Below are positions 15,346-26,577 of a DNA stretch of 64,000 nucleotides, piece after piece; within the stretch, counting starts at the first letter, position 1; each line of letters starts with the position of its first letter. The translations under genes were made by a program, and so were the position numbers. Source of the stretch: Corticium candelabrum (Eukaryota; Porifera; Homoscleromorpha; Homosclerophorida; Plakinidae); assembly GCF_963422355.1 (NCBI RefSeq), contig NC_085095.1, positions 6,205,327 through 6,269,326 of the forward strand, read 5' to 3'. Under the pieces are notes generated by a model. It did no database searches. It saw nothing but the letters and a program-made list of their open reading frames with translations, and had not been told where the DNA came from.

Positions 15346-17311
15346 ATGGCAGTGAACCTTGACGCATTGGATTATCTGTCCAAGAGGTTTTCATCTTACA
15401 GCCTAACAGAGATCTCCCAGCTGCTGATTCAGGTAAAACGTCCCGGATGTAAGTCTCTACATTTTCGTTTGGATGTCGTTCTGTGCGTAGAATGGTAACG
15501 ACACGCTTATGGTAGAAGCCATTCTCGGCGATGATCTCTATTCAGGCAGTGGAGAGCCTATAGGATCGCCCAGACGCAACCCACCACAAACTGTTGGACA
15601 TCCCAATGTGACTGTGTCGTCCCCAGGGTTCACTCTAAGTCCGACAAACAAGGAGGGTGTTGCAGGTGAGGGGTTTAACCCCACTTCTTATGGGAGGATG
15701 CAGTCAGCTCCTGATCCTAGAGTTTACAGTCCTTATGACAGACATCCTCAACAGCCACCGCATCATCATCAGCCTGTGTCTCGGACTCGTTCTTTACAAC
15801 AGAGAGAGTATCCCCGCGTAGGAGACAGTCCCTCATCACACGTGGTGGGACCTGTCTCGGAGTATTCTAGTGATCCTGCGGTGACCAGATATTACGAACA
15901 ACAGGGTTACATTCCGTCTCGTCCGTCGGACCCGTATAACCGATGGAGTCCATACCAGCCGGGCTATTTGCCTTCACAGACTCCGGATAAGCCGCGGCTT
16001 GAGCTTCGTGTTCCAAGCAGTGGGTCAGGCTACAGTGACTGGAGTGCGGGGTCTGGATCAGAGCAGTTGCCTCCGGGATCGCAACGAATGCCATCGTATT
16101 ATGATCCACGCGAGTACCAATCGGGCACGCCCAGTGACTACCATCCGACTGGATATCGGCCTCATACTCCGGGAGACTATCTCCCACTCCCCGGACAAGA
16201 CACAAGAATGTATCCGAGCGAGAGTCACGGCGGTTGGTCACAGACCAGCGCGTCGGGTCATTTCCCTGTGACTAGTCCTGATCTAAACTACAGCAGAGGG
16301 AGACCGTTCGAGGTCCAGCCCGTGTACAGTATAGGAAATCAGCAACAATACGGAGCGATATCACCTCACGGTCAACTCCCACAGAGACCAAACCAACCGC
16401 TACATTTGTCACATCAAAGTAACTGAAACATCTCACCCGTCATCAAATATATTAATTATTTATATTATCTAGCATCTCATAGTAGTAACAGCAGTAGTCC
16501 CGGAGTAGTTCCTGTAACAGGTCACACACCTCCAACTCAAGTCCCACACCTACAGCAAGTCATGTCCCCACATGCCAACACTCCAACACAACACTCGACT
16601 CCAAACGAAGCGTACCTTCAAGGTTGACCATTGCAGTACACTAACCCCATCAACAATAACTAAATATTTTGTTATACAGCTTTGTTGCTCCATCAAGGTG
16701 CCCAACTGGAGACAGTGAGACGGGTCAGTTTACTCATTTTATTATAAACATTAAAATGTATTTAGTTGTGGGTCGTTTAGCTGTTGGAATCGGCTCGCGG
16801 TCATGCTGATCATTTACGGCGGGACAACTCGGCTCTCGAGCACCACCACAGTCAACAGGTGTCCGCATACTCAGGAATACCATTGGTTGTACCACCATCT
16901 GTTTCGGTGTTGTAGACTTGTGTCTAACGTTTTCATTTTAATTAACCAACAGGAAGATGATCTAGAGATCATACGAGGTGAAATACAAAGTTTAGAGACG
17001 AGCGTCGACGACCTTCAACGTACGTTACGGTCTCCACAACCGGTAGCAGGTACATCAACTCGAAAAATCATAAAAAATAAATTTGTGTAGATTTTTGCTA
17101 TTAGGTGCGATGCCACAAGATCAACAAGATCAAGAAGGTGCCGCCATTGTGATGGTCTTACTTTCAGTGTTGTATTGTTGTTCTTGTAGGGCCACATTGG
17201 TCGTGTGAACATTGTTCATTTTTGAACCATCCAGCTCTCACTCGATGCGAGGTGTGTGAAATACCGAAGAGGCGACCGTCGAGCGAGAGACAAATGGCAT
17301 TCAATTTGTAG
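15346..17311 (+). CDS. TAB2: TAB2/TAB3-like TAK1-binding adaptor, complete
   Basis: Eight exons: 15346-15432, 15491-16418, 16473-16622, 16680-16723, 16781-16858, 16953-17049, 17105-17137 and 17190-17311, summing to 1,539 nt (512 aa). TAB2/TAB3 bring the kinase TAK1 to K63-linked ubiquitin chains in NF-kB/MAPK signalling. Domain order fits: a CUE domain (residues ~7-45, LDYLSKRF...[10 protein letters not shown]), a long Pro/Ser/Tyr/Gly/Gln-rich middle (~46-400), a coiled coil (~404-462), and a C-terminal RanBP2-type NZF finger (473-499) with WSCEHC, 10 residues, then CEVC, and the family signature FLNHPAL. The vertebrate ubiquitin-contacting Thr-Phe is Ser482-Phe483 here, a mild substitution. 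The start has CCGCCAATGG context. It is divergently paired with TXNDC5. The single gene cannot be assigned to TAB2 rather than TAB3 and may predate their split. Confidence 0.88.
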
Positions 17312-17606
17312 CACGTTGTGCGTGGAGATGAACTTTTCTGCAAAATACGATTGATTGACGATGTTGATACGTTTTGACATGTCGGTTTGCTGATTGTGTA
17401 GGTACAGGGTTCGTAGTTTATTGTATATTGCTACCTGTGGTAATAATAATAAGGAAAAAATGAAACACAAAGTCGACTGCATTGAACAATAGAATGGATA
17501 GTCACGTGATGTGATAGCAAATGATGGCGTCACTAATTTAATTGTGTTGATGCTGGACAGGGCAGTTCGGAGGTTGATATGTATTGCCTAGCACTGCGGT
17601 GGCACG

Positions 17607-19103
17607 ATGAGTTTCTTGCAGACTGCGTTAGTCACGTGGTCAAAAAATTCAGTCCTGATTGGCATCTATACTGCAGCATTCTTGGTATGCGTGTATGGCA
17701 TGTCTACTGCGATGCAGTGCACGTGCGCAGAGATGGAAGGCTAGGCTGCATTCTGTTGTACTTACTTTAGGATCTTCTTGGAGTTGGTGTCATCATCGCT
17801 CGCATTCCACAGTATCTAGAGTCTCTGCAAGCCAGTCACACGTTGATTGGTGCTCATGGTGGGAGGAACTCTAGCATGCGCGTTGTGCATGTGTGAACTT
17901 TTTAATGAATCGCTTATTATTCAGCTTCCTTGTACGGGATCTTGCAGCTGTTTGCAAGCCCAGTTGTGGTAAAAACAATGTAACATGTTGTATATTTTAT
18001 ATTAATTAATTAATTATTATGTAGGGAAGAATAAGTGATCTGTATGGTCGACGACCGACTCTGCTTGTTGTTCTACTGTTTACATCTCTTGGATACTTGC
18101 TGTTTGCGTTAACTGATACAATATGGATATTCTTTCTGTTTCGAATTCCCACAGGTCGATATCAGTTGTTTAACTAACAAAGTTAATTAATTACTTAATT
18201 AATTAATTTTGCATTGTAGGGTTGATGAAGCACAGCCTTACAACAGCTCGACTTTGTCTTACTGACATCACCAAACAAGAGAATCGGACCATCAGAATGG
18301 GAAGATATTCTGCTGTTGCCACGACTGGATTTGCAATCGGTCTGACAATGGGTGGACATATAATGGATAGGTTTGGATTCAAAGCGGTTGCTTGCACGAC
18401 GTCTACCATTTTCTTTCTCAACTTTATTTTGTCGTGGTGGCTCATTCATCCCACCCGCAATACACACTCGAAAACCTCTAAAAGGGTGGATTTTGATTGG
18501 TTACAAATAATTTCGTTTACAAGATCGGATGTTTGGTCAAAGATATCGCTCCTAATGGTCCAGCGTTTCTTTCTCTTCATCAGCATGACGATGCTTCAAC
18601 GAAGCAAGTACCGTATTCTACGAGGAAGATTTGGAACGAGCCCAATGGATATTAGCTACATTGCATCACTTCAATGTCTCATGTCTGTCATTGCTGCAAT
18701 GTCACTAAAAGTGATATCACAATTTTACTCTGACAACGCACAACTGAGACGTCATGCTTGTGTTGTGATTACCTTGTCTATTGTCGGATCACTTTTTGCT
18801 AATCGTTTGTGGATATTTATCATATTTCTATTAGCATTGGATGCTATGGCTCCTGTACAACGGGTCATAGAAACACAATTGTGTTTCATTTGTACGGCTC
18901 CAGAAGAGAAAGGAGAAGTGTTAGGAGTATGTCAAAGCGTATGGGCATTGACACGAATATTGGCACCTCAGATAGCAGGAATTTTGATGGACTATCATTA
19001 CAATTTCCCACTAATAATCGCTTCGACCTTTGCCATCATCGGAACAAGCCACATGTTCTTCCATGCGACTTCGAAATCAGAAGAAACAAAGAAAACAAAC
19101 TAA
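17607..19103 (+). CDS. MFSD9: MFSD9-like major facilitator transporter, copy A
   Basis: Five exons: 17607-17684, 17771-17858, 17925-17968, 18025-18154 and 18220-19103, giving 1,224 nt (407 aa). It is a polytopic membrane transporter of the major facilitator superfamily; the substrate of MFSD9 is unknown. Seen are a first helix ending IYTAAFLDLLGVG, the MFS motif A as GRISDLYGRR (residues 71-80), FRIPTGLMKHSL, then a second six-helix half ending in a short charged tail. Human MFSD9 has FLDLFGVSM, SLYGILQLFSS-like and FKHTLSISRALLSDL segments in the same order. The second half diverges more from copy B (for example ISFTRSDVWSKISLL) than the first. A similar gene follows immediately downstream on the same strand, so this is a local duplication. 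Confidence 0.85.
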
Positions 19104-19192
19104 AATTTTAAATTATGCATATTGTACTTATTTTTAATAATAACTATTTCACATTAACTTATTAAGATACGGAAATCAGTGGACTCCGCTTG

Positions 19193-19214
19193 TGACGTCA
19201 TGCTTGCTCACGTG
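19193..19214. promoter_or_regulatory. CRE and E-box motifs upstream of MFSD9 copy B
   Basis: A perfect TGACGTCA (19193-19200) is followed by CACGTG (19209-19214), about 55-70 bp before the copy B start codon. Function is inferred from motif match and position. Confidence 0.4.
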
Positions 19215-19265
19215 CTACTGTGAGTCATTTCCCGTGCAGATCATCTGTTGTCTTCACTTGTCGCT

Positions 19266-21246
19266 ATGAACTTGCGACAAACATGGGAAGACCACAAACT
19301 GATGTTTGGCATCTACTTGGTCGGATTTCTGGTAACCCATTTGACCATTTCTCATCACAAGTTGCCACACGATCTGGTAATGAAATTTTGTTAGGATCTC
19401 CTTGCTGTGTCGCTTATAGTCCCCATTATGCCCAAACATTTGGAGTCTCTTGGGGCCAGCAAAACGATGATTGGATTTCATGGTATGAAACTGTCACGTT
19501 GCTATCATTAATATCAATGTAGTCTAGACTGTAAACTCGTTTCAGCGTCATTGTACGGCGTCTTACAACTGGTATCAAGTCCTGTTGTGGTATACAGAAT
19601 GATGAGTAGAAAATAATTTATGCCATGCATTAATTAATTAATTAACTGTCAGTCATGCATTTAGATTATGCACAAAAACAACATCGAGAATATAATTAGT
19701 GAATAAACAATAGACAATGGCATTATATGTATAAATTAATTTATAGAAGTAAATTAATTAATTATTATTGATAATTAGTATAAATATTTTAGACAGTTTA
19801 ATTAGTAACTTACGCACAATTATGGTTATATTATTTCTTAAAAACACAAGACTTTCTATTGTTAATAAGGACATTGATATTATCAGCAGGGAGGGTTGCC
19901 TCACTAGTACTGAATAGATAAATACTTGTGGTGTTTTTGATGTCTAGTTGATGTAGACTGTAGAGACATGCGTCTGTTGTCTGATTGAGAAAATAATATC
20001 TCTTATTGTATTTTATATTATTTATTAATATATTAATTTATATTTAATTAATTATACTGTACAGTACTCTAATCTAGTTATATAATACATGTATCAATAA
20101 TATATTAAATAAATATATAATTATATCAAAATGTATTGTTACTTTTGTTTTTGTTTTTCAGGGGAAATTGAGTGATGTTTATGGACGACGTCGAGTGTTA
20201 CTGTTTGTTCTATTGTGTTGTTCGTGTTCATACATGCTGTTTGGTTTGACTACCACATTATGGATATTCTTTCTCTTTCGAATACCATCAGGTAATACAG
20301 TACAGTGATTTTAAACCAACACGTCACGTGAAAGTTCACTTTGTGTCGTTGTGCAGGTCTACTGAAGCACAGTCTCACTCTTGGCCGAACTTGTGTTGCA
20401 GATGTCAGCAGTGAGGTGGATCGTCCTGGCAGGATGGGTCGTTACAATGCCATATCGTCGATCGGTTTTGTCATCGGGCCTGCTCTTGGAGGCAATCTGA
20501 TGGCAACCACTGGAGGTTTCAAGTTTGCAGTCACCATGACAGCATTCGTTTTCCTCATCAATTTTATTGTATCGTGGTGGCTTGTCCATCCCGACCAGCA
20601 CACGAATAAAGATCATACAATCACTGACAGTGATGATACGTTTAGTTTCAAAGGGTCGATAGCATTCATGAGATCAGAGACATGGCCCAAAGTGTCCGGT
20701 CTCATGTTGGAACGTTTTATAATCAGTGTTAGCGTTTTAATGCTTCGTAGCAACTTCAGCTTGTTTTTGGAGCACAAGTATAATGCTGGGCCGCAGATAA
20801 TAGGATATATAGTGTCATTCAGTGGAGTCATTGCCTTTGGATCTGCTATGATTACGGGATTTGTTACTCGAATGTACGGCAATGAGTCAAGATTGATGTT
20901 TCACTCGTCTCTGTTGATGCTTGCTTCTCAGATTGGTCTCAACTTTGCTACACATATTTCGTTTGTCTTCATTTTACTGATTCCTTTTGGGTTTGCTTCG
21001 TCGATAATGCGTGTTGTCGTTGCTCATCTTCTGTTGCAGAGAGTCTCGCCGAGAGAGAAGGGTGAGGTGATAGGAATGGGACAGTCAAGCATCGCATTGG
21101 CTCGGATTGTTAGTCCGCAGTTGGCTGGTCTAGCTATGGAACACAGTACTGAGTTACCAGGGACGATTGGAATAGCATTTGCTGCTTTGGCTAGTGGACT
21201 GATCTACAAACGTACTTTACATCATGTCGAACAAAAGAAAGATTGA
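19266..21246 (+). CDS. MFSD9: MFSD9-like major facilitator transporter, copy B
   Basis: Five exons: 19266-19331, 19395-19482, 19546-19589, 20162-20291 and 20357-21246, giving 1,218 nt (405 aa). Exons 2-4 have exactly the lengths of copy A (88, 44 and 130 nt), so the two genes are tandem duplicates. The N-terminus MFGIYLVGFLDLLAVSLIVP is close to human MFSD9. Motif A is GKLSDVYGRR (residues 67-76), followed by FRIPSGLLKHSL and a GPALGGNL segment typical of MFS helix 5. The C-terminal half includes SPREKGEVIGMGQSSIALAR, which is also present in the partial third copy near 33 kb. Intron 3 (19590-20161) is long and AT-rich with no recognised content. The substrate is unknown. Confidence 0.88.
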
Positions 21247-21980
21247 TAGCATGTAAAGGTATGCCAAGTGGCATTGTTAACTTAATGTATTCATATTACA
21301 TTACTTTCAAACCATTTATTTTATGTTACTCTTTGATCCCAAAGTATCTGACTAATGTCAAGTTGCAAAATGTATTCATGACTCTGGCTACGACAATCAC
21401 TGCAATCACTTGTAGAGAAAGATTGACAGCAAGAGGTGCTGTACTTGTTCAGTAAGCTCAATCCCACTGGTGAGGCATCATCTCGATATACCATAGAGTA
21501 GATAGGATGGGGCCTTACTAGATAATGTAACAGAACAAGGTAATAATAAATAGAAGTGATTGACTAATATTCAATGCTGCAGCGATAAGTAATAAGGTCA
21601 ATATATTAAACATCAATGAGCACTGATTACTGCTATGAAGATGCACTGTACACATACAGTCTATATTATATAGAACAATTCACACACACTACAACACAGA
21701 GTCAGTTAGATTTCAAGGGGGTTGCTGACACTAATCAGTGATGACATATTAGTTGCACATAATGAGATACTTTTGATATTGCAACTTCATTTTATTGGCG
21801 TTAATGAGCACAAGGTAATAGGTCTACTACTGTACTTCAAAGTTACCATCTTAACGCTTGACAACAGGCACTTTAACGTATCAAAATAGCACCAGGACAT
21901 CATACACAATTTGTCAACAAAATTCATTCTAGACAAACTAAAATAACACCCTTGTAAAACAGACAGTTACAACATTGAGT
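21247..21980. other. Intergenic, shared with duplicate block
   Basis: No gene was recognised. Most of it has a diverged copy at 33,362-33,498 and 35,932-36,443, so it belongs to the duplicated segment that joins the MFSD9 3' end to the CAP-Gly gene. Confidence 0.7.
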
Positions 21981-23580
21981 CTAGACATCATTAGTCTGTT
22001 CAGTAGAAGTGACTTGCTCTACAGGAACCAGCTTGCCATGTTTAGGTGCACTAGATAATCAAAACTGAGTTAAACAGATCCAATAAATGATTCAACTGCT
22101 TTAGAATGTACCATTTAAAGTATGGGCAACTTCCGTTACTTCCACCTATGTTTCCAACTGTCAACACAAATGTTGGTCATACACATAAGAATTACACACA
22201 ACAACTAAACCTTACCTGGTGAGTCAAAGACTACACCAACGTATTCTTGTGGAGAAACATCACCGCATGTCTTCCCTAAATAAGCAACTGTACCAAAGTC
22301 ACTTTGTCCAAATGCGTTAAGAAGAAATACTGTAGAATCAATAGTTATGTCTTGCTTATGAGATAACTGAGAAACTGGAGTCAACGTAGTAACTGACAAA
22401 ACTCCTGGTTGATTGACGGGTAATGAGGTAGTAGCAATTAGGTGTTTACGAGATGAACCATCAACATGATTTGCGTTACCACTAGAAGTCACTGGAGCTA
22501 CAGATCTAGACTTTGCTTGCTGCAAAAGTAATACTGTAGGATTTTTCATGTCTTGATCCCCAGTGCCCTGTCTAGCTAAACCTTCCAACTTTTGCTGTGA
22601 CTTGCAACTACTATCCATCAAACCTGCACCCTTTCGTGTTAGTAGTATTGGTGATGATGGGCACTTGCTTAGTTTTCCCAACTTCACAAGCTCATCACTT
22701 GCCTCGTTTCGCTCAGTGCAATACTTTCTGCAACGTTCATGTGCTTCTTGAAAAGCACTTAGCTCTCTCTTCGTCTTTTCTAATTCATTCTCTAGAGCAT
22801 GCCTACTGGACTCACTCTCCTGCAGCTTTGTTTCAAACAACTTCTTTTCTAATTTGCATTTTGAGTGATTTTCTTGTTCAAGTGTCATCAACTCTCTGCA
22901 TTTATGCAGTTCAGTTTCCATTGCTCTCGAGTTTTCATCACATACATGTGCTCTCCCTTCACCAAATGTTAACAGTGACCTTACCTGTTGAATAATTATT
23001 TCCTTTTTAGCTGCTTTGCCCTGCTCTTCCTCTAAATGTCTGTGTAGTTGGTCAGTGTTCTGTTGCTCTAGTTGCAGTTTCTCTTCAAACTTAGTCTTTG
23101 TGCAGCTTTCTGCTTCTTTCAATGTCAAGCACTCACACTGTAGCTCTGCTATTCTCTGTTGCAGACCATCAATCTCATTTATTCCACCTTGCAGTCTCCC
23201 TTCCATTTTAGTTAGTGCTACTTCCTTCTGTTGCTTCTGAGACTCTACTTCTTCTAGTTGCTGTTGTAGAAACTCATTCCTATCCACGTGTTTGCTAATT
23301 TGGTTTTCCAAAATTCTCAGGTTGTTTTCCTTATGCTGGAGCTGACCGTCAAGGCCCTTCACTTTAGCTTCTTCTTTGGAAAGCCTCACAATAACTTCAT
23401 TTTTCGCTTCCTCAGCTTTAGCAACATCGCTTTCATACTTGGCACATTTTGTTTTCATTGCCTCTTTTCCTGACTAAGAAGACTAATAGTAATCTTTAGT
23501 TCATTAATCTTTCTTTTTTCATTAGCTTGCTGCCTCAACTCAGATTGTAGTTTCCCTACTTGAACCTCCAAATCCCTAAT
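21981..23580 (-). CDS. Coiled-coil protein with C-terminal CAP-Gly domain, paralogue 1 (frame broken)
   Basis: Three exons on the minus strand: 23580-22216, 22157-22112 and 22050-21981. The large exon is almost all heptad-like coiled coil (Lys/Glu/Gln rich), then a Ser-rich linker (SGNANHVDG, LPVNQPGVLSV). A CAP-Gly domain is spread over all three exons: GTVAYLGKTC, YVGVVFDSP, GGSNGSCPYFKC and APKHGKLVPVEQV, ending at TAG. CAP-Gly domains bind microtubule ends or EB/tubulin tails. Here the usual GKNDG motif reads GNIGGSNG, so binding may differ. Compared with the third paralogue at 60.7 kb, one base is missing between 23464 and 23465, which breaks the frame near the exon start; an ATG at 23458 could restart it. 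Upstream exons were not found. It could be a pseudogene or a shortened gene. Confidence 0.7.
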
Positions 23581-25014
23581 CTAACAAAAAGGTTCAACAT
23601 ACTGTAGATATACCTGCACACATTGACAATTCTATGAGTTACAAAAATGTCTTTATACAGTAATCTGCAATAGCTATCTATTTAAATCAATCACACAACA
23701 AAATCAGGCAAAAACAAAATCACACAACAACAACAACAAGCTGAAAATACCACAATAAGACACTGATGTTAATCATGTTTATAGTGTTCTTCATGTTTAT
23801 CATAGGTGGTTGAAACTGCATACAGGCAATTTACATATTGGATACATAATCATCTAAAAAATGGGGTGTGAAGAGTCATTACAACCTAGCTGTGCTATGG
23901 TTGCCATAAGAGGAAATTTCCAGCAGTCGATAGCACTATAGACTGGATTTAGGAGGACCATCATTAATGCGTAGGACAGATCGAAAAGAATAAAGAAATG
24001 GAATGGGAATAGTTTCCATGTCTTCTGTATATTCGTGCACTATATACAGTATAACATTATATAATAATATATACAATATTAATATTATATAACAGGATTG
24101 ACATTCCAATCTTATTAGCTTTTCTGTGCTCAACCTTGTACCATTTTTCTCACATGCAGTATGGCTTATTACCATATATATAATATGGTACAATACAGTA
24201 CAGTACATACAATGGACTATTCCAGTTGCTCCCCAGACAGATAGTATAGATGACATCTTTCAAGGAAAAAAGGAAGCATGAATTTTAGTTTATTAAGTCA
24301 ATATCTGTAGCCTTGGATACCAGATTGAAAGCAAACATGCCTTTTTATTCTAAGGGGACACTTAAAGTAAACATTATTCCGAGGGGAAGAGAGGTCTGTG
24401 CTCGAGCTGGGATTTCTGAAGGAGAATGAGCAGTTGAAGAGTGATGTTACCCATACAGTACCTGGCCCCTGCAGCTGCCTGGAGTGTAACTGGAATAGCC
24501 CAATACAGTAAGAAGTATGTCTGTCCATAGATCAACAGGATGAAGGCTGACACTAATTACCGTTCAATTTTATTGAGCTAGCCTCATCTTCAAGTCTATC
24601 TAGAGAAAAGGACTCTAGCATTCGACTTTCACTACAGAAAACTCTTACAAGGCCATAAAACATAAGATCCTTGCATAGCTACCCTTCCAATTTAGTTTGC
24701 GTTTAGTTTACTGGCAAGATAACTGACCTACTGCAGGCCATTCATTTGATGTAGGCAGAGCTTAGAGCTAGCTTGTGACATGCAGCCTAGAGAAAGCCCA
24801 ATCCATACATAGACTAGTACACGTTTTCTCAGCTACCAAACCAACAAGCTTCCTGAAACTAGTGCACCATAAATTCTCAAAACACAGCCTACATTTTAAG
24901 ATCAGGGGTATTTCCATAAATTTATAAAGCAACATTAGTATATTATACTTATAATGTGTTCACACAAGTGCCCGCTTTAGCAGTCTTATTTCTTCCTCAG
25001 TCAGGTTCCATTAG
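23581..25014. other. Non-coding, possibly introns of the coiled-coil gene
   Basis: The large coiled-coil exon opens with an acceptor at 23581-23582, so upstream exons should lie to the right, but none was recognised. AT-rich runs occur around 24050-24110. No transposon ends were seen. Confidence 0.45.
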
Positions 25015-25227
25015 AGGGCTACTGCAGCACAAAAAAAACAAAAATTATTTTTGAGCTAAAGTAAAAGATCTACATGTGTACTTTAGAAAAAAATTAGATT
25101 TTTTGCGAAAGCACTGAGAGAATGAAAGCAGTTGAAAATTACTTCCGTTCTCTATTTCCGGAATGGGGCAGATTAGTACTTTGACATCATTGGAGGCACC
25201 CTATCCATTGTTGTGATACTTTTGAGT

Positions 25228-25608
25228 ATGGTGCGGCGTTGTGTTGCAGCAGGCTCCAACAACTCTAGTCAGTCTGGATTTAGTGTATTTCAGTTTCCAA
25301 AAAATTCACAGCTTCGTAGAAGTTGGGAAAAGCAAGTTCAACGAACAAGAGACAGCTGGAAAGGTTCAACAGAGCACAATGAAGTTTGCAGCTGTCACTT
25401 CAAAGAACAATGTTTTGTGATTTCGTTAATTGTAACACACACCTTGCGCAGAACTCATGATTTCGCAGTAACCGCAACCACACCTACAGACATCCCATGT
25501 ACAGCTGTCGACAACTTCCGCTTCTGCACAATAGGACTTACCACGACGTGTCAGGCAGCCGTTCACTGTGTTCGTCAACATTGGCAGATGAGGGCAATTC
25601 ATCAGTAG
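25228..25608 (+). CDS. THAP zinc-finger-like ORF in transposon
   Basis: From the ATG at 25228 the frame reads MVRRCVAAGSNN, then FSVFQFPKN, RRSWEKQVQRTR, W, and EVCSCHF. This is the THAP layout (C..C, FxxFP, W, CxxHF), a DNA-binding finger of about 65 residues. The second zinc cysteine of the first pair is Ser (GS where GC is expected), so zinc binding is doubtful. The tail after CHF (to 25608) is low-complexity and probably not part of a known domain. It lies inside the TIRs of the 25015-26049 element. Confidence 0.6.
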   Translation: MVRRCVAAGSNNSSQSGFSVFQFPKNSQLRRSWEKQVQRTRDSWKGSTEHNEVCSCHFKEQCFVISLIVTHTLRRTHDFAVTATTPTDIPCTAVDNFRFCTIGLTTTCQAAVHCVRQHWQMRAIHQ

Positions 25609-25830
25609 ATGAACTGTCGGCGAGTGGCTCAAACATATACGGTTCCACAGATCCAAATTCTTCTGCTGCATCTTCAGATGACAATGTCGACGGACTGAGA
25701 GATTGCTTTCCGTGTGCTCCAGCGCTTTGCTCAACAAAGACTCTGACGATGACGAATCTTCTGAATTGCTTTCCGAATTCCTAGGCATAGCAAGATCGCT
25801 CCAACGAGCCGTTTCTGAACAACTCGCCAT
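25426..25830 (-). CDS. Cys-rich ORF on opposite strand of the THAP element, P2X7-tail-like
   Basis: A 134-aa frame starts MASCSETARWSD, has an acidic/Ser stretch, then LTRRGKSYCAEAEVV and WDVCRCGCGYCEIM. The CxCGxC..M pattern recalls the Cys-rich cytoplasmic domain of P2X7 receptors, which also occurs in standalone invertebrate ORFs and next to transposase genes. Just past the stop, another frame reads NEITKHC, as if one base had shifted. It overlaps the THAP frame tail to tail. The family assignment is weak and made by eye. Confidence 0.35.
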   Translation of the reverse strand: MASCSETARWSDLAMPRNSESNSEDSSSSESLLSKALEHTESNLSVRRHCHLKMQQKNLDLWNRICLSHSPTVHLLMNCPHLPMLTNTVNGCLTRRGKSYCAEAEVVDSCTWDVCRCGCGYCEIMSSAQGVCYN

Positions 25831-26049
25831 ACTAATTAGTACGTATAATAGCGCTACTCTGCCTCCATTGACGTCAGTGTGCTAACACCACCCCATTCCA
25901 GAAACAGTATTGCAGAAGTAGCTTTCGACTGCTCTCGTTCTCTCAAAACGTGTGATTAAAATCTTATTTTATTTTTTCTAAAGTACACATATGTAGATCT
26001 TTAATTTAGCTCAAAAAATTATTTTTGATTTTTGCACTGCAGTAGCCCT

Positions 26050-26577
26050 TTAATCATCAGTGCTTTCACCCAACCCTAAGTCTTTGTTCTCAATTAATTA
26101 AAAAAGTATACCAACATGTAGCAGACACATGCACATTGGTATACCTATGAAAGTCAATTGTCTAACAGGAAATACAATGGATACACACCAAACATATAAC
26201 CAGGACACACCGGACATACAACAAAACAACATCAACAACCGGAAATGCACAGCAAGTTGGCCAATAGTTGTCTGGGAATACACCGGAAATTGATTACTCC
26301 TGTTTCACGTGCACATCATGTGAAAAAGGCATGACAAACCTGTCAAATCCTGTCAAATCTGATAAAGGAGAAAAATCTAGCGGAAATCCCACAGGCACGC
26401 CACATGAACAGAGCAACTATGTGAAAGCAGCGCATAGTGTAGGTGGTGGCATTCTGGTGATAAAACATCTTAAGTGTGCACGAGAAATAAATTTTATAGT
26501 ATACAAGCACGTCTGTGTGGCATTCTGCCCTTGGTGATAGAATTGTGTGTGCTATTAAATAAATAAAATCTATAAAA
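26050..26577. other. Spacer before Polinton fossil A, nothing recognised
   Basis: An open frame at 26268-26537 has several Cys pairs but no recognisable family. It could be a remnant of the flanking Polinton fossil. Confidence 0.4.

Larger units (their letters stand above)
25015..26049. mobile_element. THAP-type DNA transposon, 1,035 bp with ~75-bp TIRs
   Basis: The inverted arms AGGGCTACTGCAG (25015 onward) and the reverse strand of 25971-26049 match along about 75 bp, including TTTTTGAGCTAAA and GATCTACAT.TGTGTACTTT. The inside holds a THAP-like reading frame on + and a Cys-rich frame on -. No clear target duplication was seen. THAP fingers are found in P-element-like and related transposases, but no catalytic domain is visible, so this is a short, probably non-autonomous copy. 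Confidence 0.8.

Noticed and set aside
15867-16271. Alternative frames inside the large TAB2-like exon
   Set aside because: Shadows of the 15491-16418 exon, which joins CUE and NZF exons in phase.
22563-23473. Plus-strand Ser/Phe/Leu-rich frames over the CAP-Gly exon
   Set aside because: Antisense shadows of the coiled-coil exon, whose Glu/Lys codons read as Phe/Leu/Ser on the other strand.
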